Source: Candidatus Latescibacterota bacterium (GTDB lineage Bacteria; JAAXHH01; JABIQT01). From it: a DNA stretch of 8,709 nucleotides. Made by a program: the position numbers and the translations under genes. Numbering within the stretch: position 1 is the stretch's first letter; each line of letters opens with the position of its first letter. Under the pieces are notes generated by a model. That model saw only the letters and a program-made list of their open reading frames with translations, had not been told where the DNA came from and did no database searches. This document shows positions 5,790 through 8,709 of this stretch, piece by piece. Where the stretch lies: positions 1 to 8,709 of the forward strand of contig JABIQT010001005.1 in NCBI GenBank assembly GCA_018667995.1, read 5' to 3'.

Positions 5790-6431
5790 CTACCTTGAAG
5801 GACAAAGATCAGCGACAATGCATTCATCGCACCTTGGACGTCGCGCAATGCAGGTCGCACGGCCGTGAGTGGCGATGAGGTGGCCCAGAGACGTCCAATC
5901 TTGTTTCGGTACGATTTTCATCAGATCGGCTTCGATCTTTACCGGATCAGAGTGTGCCGTCATTTTCAAGAGGCCACTGATTCGAATTACGTGAGTATCA
6001 ACAGCGATTCCTGGAATTCCGAATGCGTTTCCCAGGACCACATTAGCCGTTTTACGGCCCACGCCGGCGAGTTCAGTCAGCTCCGCCATGCTCATCGGTA
6101 CCTTACCGTTGTGGAGCTCGATCAGTCTCTGGCAACATTTCTTGATATTCAATGCTTTGTTGTGATAGAATCCGGTTGAGTGGATTTCTCGCTCAAGTTC
6201 GCTGAGCGGGACGTCTACATAGTCCTGAGGCGTCTGGTAGGTTTCAAAGAGCGATCTGGTGACGATATTCACCCTGGCATCGGTGCACTGTGCTGAGAGT
6301 ATGGTGGCAATCAGCAGCTCCAGCGGGCTTGAGAATTCTAACGCTGGTTGCGGATTGTCAAAGGTAGCTTTCAACCGTCCGAGGATTTCGGACATGCGCT
6401 TCTGTTTAGACTTTAGTGACTCTCTCGGCAT
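5790..6431 (-). CDS. nth: Endonuclease III (DNA glycosylase / AP lyase)
   Basis: Base-excision repair enzyme that removes oxidised pyrimidines and cuts the strand by beta-elimination. It has 213 residues, close to the E. coli enzyme (211). The helix-hairpin-helix LAGVGRKTANVV is at 121-132 with catalytic Lys127, and Asp145 in VDTHVIR is the second catalytic residue. The C-terminus carries a [4Fe-4S] cluster motif, Cys194-x6-Cys201-x2-Cys204-x5-Cys210. LIATILSAQCTD at 40-51 is also characteristic. The ATG at 6431 gives the expected N-terminus but has no clear Shine-Dalgarno sequence; an alternative Met at residue 13 (6395) would remove part of the first helix region. A good promoter lies about 80 bases upstream. 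It is the first gene of the minus-strand series nth, rfbF, SirB1-like, relic. Confidence 0.96.
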   Translation of the reverse strand: MPRESLKSKQKRMSEILGRLKATFDNPQPALEFSSPLELLIATILSAQCTDARVNIVTRSLFETYQTPQDYVDVPLSELEREIHSTGFYHNKALNIKKCCQRLIELHNGKVPMSMAELTELAGVGRKTANVVLGNAFGIPGIAVDTHVIRISGLLKMTAHSDPVKIEADLMKIVPKQDWTSLGHLIATHGRATCIARRPRCDECIVADLCPSR

Positions 6432-6510
6432 GGGTATCGTTTAAGTGCGGAGTCCGTCCTCCCGGGGTCGCTCTCGATTCTTTTATCTCGCAGTAGGGTT
6501 TTCTGAGTGC

Positions 6511-6539
6511 ATAATAAATCGTACCGGGGCAGATGGCAA
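6511..6539 (-). promoter_or_regulatory. Candidate promoter of nth
   Basis: On the minus strand, TTGCCA (6539-6534), a 17-base spacer, then TATTAT (6516-6511). The -35 matches consensus at five of six bases and the -10 at four. The start of transcription would be near 6504, leaving a leader of about 73 bases before the ATG at 6431. Confidence 0.5.
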
Positions 6540-6544
6540 CTATG

Positions 6545-6570
6545 AAATGGTCCGCCACCGAAGACCATTT
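6545..6570. promoter_or_regulatory. Inverted repeat between the nth and nadB promoters, candidate operator
   Basis: AAATGGTC (6545-6552) and GACCATTT (6563-6570), eight-base perfect arms with a ten-base gap. It lies just upstream of both predicted -35 boxes (6539 on the minus strand, 6576 on the plus strand), where a regulator could act on either direction. The binding protein is unknown. Confidence 0.35.
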
Positions 6571-6575
6571 TGCTT

Positions 6576-6604
6576 TTGAGTTTCCAGCGCCTAGTGCGTA
6601 TATT
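6576..6604 (+). promoter_or_regulatory. Candidate promoter of nadB-guaA
   Basis: TTGAGT (6576-6581), a 17-base spacer, then TATATT (6599-6604). The same bases also fit a Bacteroidota-like reading, TTTG (6575-6578), 20 bases, then TATATTATG. Either way the leader before the ATG at 6676 is about 65 bases. Confidence 0.5.
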
Positions 6605-6675
6605 ATGTGATCTGTTCCCTAGCATGCCGCACATTTGCGGGAAAACCTTCGCGCGCTTTACCTAAGCAAGTTTCC

Positions 6676-8292
6676 ATGCCATACACATCCGATTTTCTGA
6701 TTATCGGCACAGGCATTGCCGGTCTCTCTTTCGCTCTCAAAGCGGCAGAATTTGGTACCGTGTCCGTAATCACCAAGAAAAATCATACCGAGTCGAATAC
6801 GAACTATGCCCAAGGGGGAATCGCTTCAGTTACCGCGCCGGATGACGCCTTCAAGTTTCATATTGAAGATACCCTGTCTGCTGGTGCCGGGCTCTGTCAT
6901 CCTGAGGCAGTAGACCTGGTAGTCCGTAATGGACCGCAGCGCATCGGCGAGTTGATGGCCTGGGGAGCCGAATTTACAAAGGAAAAGGGCTCAGACGATG
7001 CGGCGACGCTTTCGTTGGGCCGAGAGGGAGGACATTCCCGGAACCGAATCGTGCATGCCGCGGATCTGACCGGTCGTGAGATAGAGCGAGCACTAATTGA
7101 GACTGTCCAACAGACACCGAGAATTCGAGTTCTTGAGCATCATGTGGCCATAGATCTCATAACGGAACATCACTTGCGGGACAAAGCACAGGAAAGAGTA
7201 CCAGGAACGCACTGCTGGGGTGTTTATGCTTTGAATACGAAGACCGGGAAAGTAGAAAAAATGCTCGCCAGTGCCACGTTACTGGCCACGGGCGGCGCCG
7301 GCCATGTGTACCAGCATACCACAAATCCCGCTATCGCCACTGGTGATGGAATTGCCATGGCCTATCGTGCTGGTGCCGCCGTTGCCAATCTGGAATTCAT
7401 GCAATTTCATCCCACGACACTCTATCATCCCACAGCTCGGTCCTTCCTGATTACCGAGGCTATTCGAGGGTATGGGGGAGTCCTGAAGGATCATAATGGC
7501 CGTCCCTTCATGATCGATTACCATGAACTAGAAGACTTGGCTCCCAGAGATGTGGTAGCCCGAGCAATCGACAGGGAAATGAAGAAAAGTGGTCATCCGT
7601 GTGTCTACTTGGACGTCACCGCAAAGGTGGCTGCAGAGACCAGAGAGCATTTTCCGAATATCTACGCGAAATGTCTGTCACTTGGATTAGATATCACGGA
7701 GAACCACATACCTGTGGTGCCTGCCGCCCATTATATGTGCGGCGGAGTCGTGACCGATCTCGATGGTTGTACTGGCATCGAGGGGCTGTATGCCTGCGGA
7801 GAAGTCACCTGCACGGGCCTGCACGGCGCTAACCGGCTGGCCAGCAATTCCCTTCTCGAAGGACTCGTATTCTCACACCAGGCCGTGCAGCATGCCTCAC
7901 AGTTCATCGCCGGTCGCAGCAGGAGCGTGCCGCCAGACGTCCCTGATTGGAACGAAGATGGGACGTTCGATAGTGAAGAGTGGGTGCTAATGGCACATGA
8001 TCGCTCAGAGATCCAGACGCTCATGTGGGATTACGTGGGGATCGTCAGGTCCAATGCCCGGCTTGCCCGTGCTCAGCGTCGTGTGAAGATGATTGCTGAG
8101 GAGATTGAGGCTTTCTACAAAAAAACGGTCGTCACGCCCGATCTGATAGAGCTGCGGAACATTGCTACGGTTGCCGCTTTGATCATCGATAGTGCTCAGA
8201 TGCGAAAAGAGAGTCGTGGTCTGCATTATACAACAGACTTCCCAGAGAAAGATCTGGCATTGGGTAAGCAGGATACCGTCTTACGGAATTGA
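6676..8292 (+). CDS. nadB: L-aspartate oxidase
   Basis: FAD enzyme oxidising L-aspartate to iminoaspartate, the first step of de novo NAD synthesis; NadA would condense the product with dihydroxyacetone phosphate. From the ATG at 6676 it has 538 residues, against 540 in E. coli. The FAD-binding loop GTGIAG is at 11-16, and NTNYAQGGIA is at 41-50. HSRNRIVHAADLTGRE is at 120-135. The catalytic residues match E. coli with an offset of one: His245 (QFHPTTLY), Arg291 (RDVVARAID), His352 (HYMCGG) and Arg387 (GLHGANRLASNSLLEG). The C-terminal helical domain begins near 430 and includes WDYVGIVRS. A GTG start at 6607 would add 23 residues unlike the family and would fall inside the promoter region. 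No strong ribosome binding site is seen. guaA follows after 67 bases, and nadA and nadC are absent from the window. Confidence 0.96.
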   Translation: MPYTSDFLIIGTGIAGLSFALKAAEFGTVSVITKKNHTESNTNYAQGGIASVTAPDDAFKFHIEDTLSAGAGLCHPEAVDLVVRNGPQRIGELMAWGAEFTKEKGSDDAATLSLGREGGHSRNRIVHAADLTGREIERALIETVQQTPRIRVLEHHVAIDLITEHHLRDKAQERVPGTHCWGVYALNTKTGKVEKMLASATLLATGGAGHVYQHTTNPAIATGDGIAMAYRAGAAVANLEFMQFHPTTLYHPTARSFLITEAIRGYGGVLKDHNGRPFMIDYHELEDLAPRDVVARAIDREMKKSGHPCVYLDVTAKVAAETREHFPNIYAKCLSLGLDITENHIPVVPAAHYMCGGVVTDLDGCTGIEGLYACGEVTCTGLHGANRLASNSLLEGLVFSHQAVQHASQFIAGRSRSVPPDVPDWNEDGTFDSEEWVLMAHDRSEIQTLMWDYVGIVRSNARLARAQRRVKMIAEEIEAFYKKTVVTPDLIELRNIATVAALIIDSAQMRKESRGLHYTTDFPEKDLALGKQDTVLRN

Positions 8293-8359
8293 GTCGCCGA
8301 TGCAGCGTGCCTGAGACCGATTACAGGTTTGCTGATCCGATATTTTATTGGAGTTTTCT

Positions 8360-8709
8360 ATGACACAACGCGAATGGATTGCCATTCTGGATTTTGGATC
8401 TCAATACACCCAGCTCATCGCTCGGAGAATTCGGGAAGGTCGGGTCTACTGCGAGATCCTTCCTCACGATATTTCCGCTGAAGATCTTAAGAGTCGGGCT
8501 CCAAGTGGTGTAATCCTGTCCGGCGGCCCCGAGAGCGTTTATGGGGACAGTGTGCCCCATCCGGATCCAGATATTTTCGAGATCGGCCTTCCCATTCTCG
8601 GGATTTGTTACGGTGTTCAGCTAATGGGGCACTACTTGGAAGGCAAAGTCTCCCACGGAGATACACGTGAGTATGGGCATGCTACCATAGAGGCAGACCC
8701 TGCCTCGGA
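8360..8709 (+). CDS. guaA: GMP synthase (glutamine-hydrolysing), N-terminal part, cut by window edge
   Basis: Cytoplasmic enzyme aminating XMP to GMP using glutamine, the last step of guanine nucleotide synthesis. Only 116 full codons lie in the window, all in the class I glutamine amidotransferase domain. [20 protein letters not shown] at residues 7-26 is the family start. The oxyanion strand LSGGPESVY is at 53-61, and the nucleophile is Cys83 in [11 protein letters not shown]. The His-Glu pair of the triad, the ATP-pyrophosphatase domain and the dimerisation domain would lie beyond the right edge. GGAG sits six bases before the ATG. The gap of 67 bases after nadB shows no terminator, so the two may be co-transcribed. 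Confidence 0.96.
   Translation, partial: MTQREWIAILDFGSQYTQLIARRIREGRVYCEILPHDISAEDLKSRAPSGVILSGGPESVYGDSVPHPDPDIFEIGLPILGICYGVQLMGHYLEGKVSHGDTREYGHATIEADPAS

Noticed and set aside
5563-5805. Minus-strand 80-residue open frame across the nth-rfbF gap
   Set aside because: It overlaps rfbF in another frame and the end of nth, with no recognisable domain.
6607-6675. Longer nadB N-terminus from GTG 6607
   Set aside because: It begins within the predicted promoter region, and the added 23 residues do not resemble the family; ATG 6676 aligns the catalytic residues to E. coli with an offset of one.
8345-8560. Minus-strand 71-residue open frame
   Set aside because: It is antisense to guaA, which is unmistakable on the plus strand.

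Overview
The window (8,709 bases, roughly half G+C by eye) carries ordinary chromosomal genes of a Gram-negative bacterium. Evidence for an outer membrane is the OprP/OprO-type porin ending in Phe and two exported proteins. Three things hint at the Bacteroidota/Rhodothermota/Balneolota side of the tree, or possibly Gemmatimonadota: a TTTG / TA-rich promoter ahead of the M28 peptidase, genes without a clear Shine-Dalgarno sequence (nadB, nth), and the style of the M28 peptidase with its C-terminal fibronectin-like domain. This placement is tentative. No tRNA, rRNA, CRISPR array, insertion sequence or phage gene was seen.

Layout, left to right. (1) 51-1818, minus strand: a phosphate-selective-porin-like outer-membrane protein followed 31 bases later by a thioredoxin-type arsenate reductase (arsC), evidently one operon that may continue past the left edge. 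An 18-bp perfect palindrome overlaps the predicted porin promoter. (2) 2133-3533, plus strand: a secreted M28-family metallopeptidase with a C-terminal fibronectin III-like domain, divergent from the porin. It has unusual metal-site residues and a 24-bp codon-aligned palindrome early in the gene. (3) 3534-3966: a mostly gene-free stretch. Its right end, together with 3967-3970, holds the decayed start of a PhoB-like response regulator. (4) 3967-6431, minus strand: endonuclease III (nth), then a glucose-1-phosphate cytidylyltransferase (rfbF) overlapping a SirB1/transglutaminase-like protein, which in turn overlaps the response-regulator remnant. (5) 6432-6675: a divergent control region with a good sigma-70-like promoter facing each way and an inverted repeat between them. 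(6) 6676-8709, plus strand: L-aspartate oxidase (nadB) and the first 116 codons of GMP synthase (guaA), cut by the window edge.

Functionally, the left operon couples a channel of an anion-porin family to an arsenate-reducing enzyme, which suggests an arsenate or phosphate stress theme. The right half is housekeeping: base-excision repair, nucleotide-sugar synthesis, NAD synthesis and purine synthesis. I see no clear new multi-gene system. The observations most worth a second look are the two palindromes, the metal-ligand changes in the M28 enzyme, the response-regulator relic and the porin-arsC pairing.
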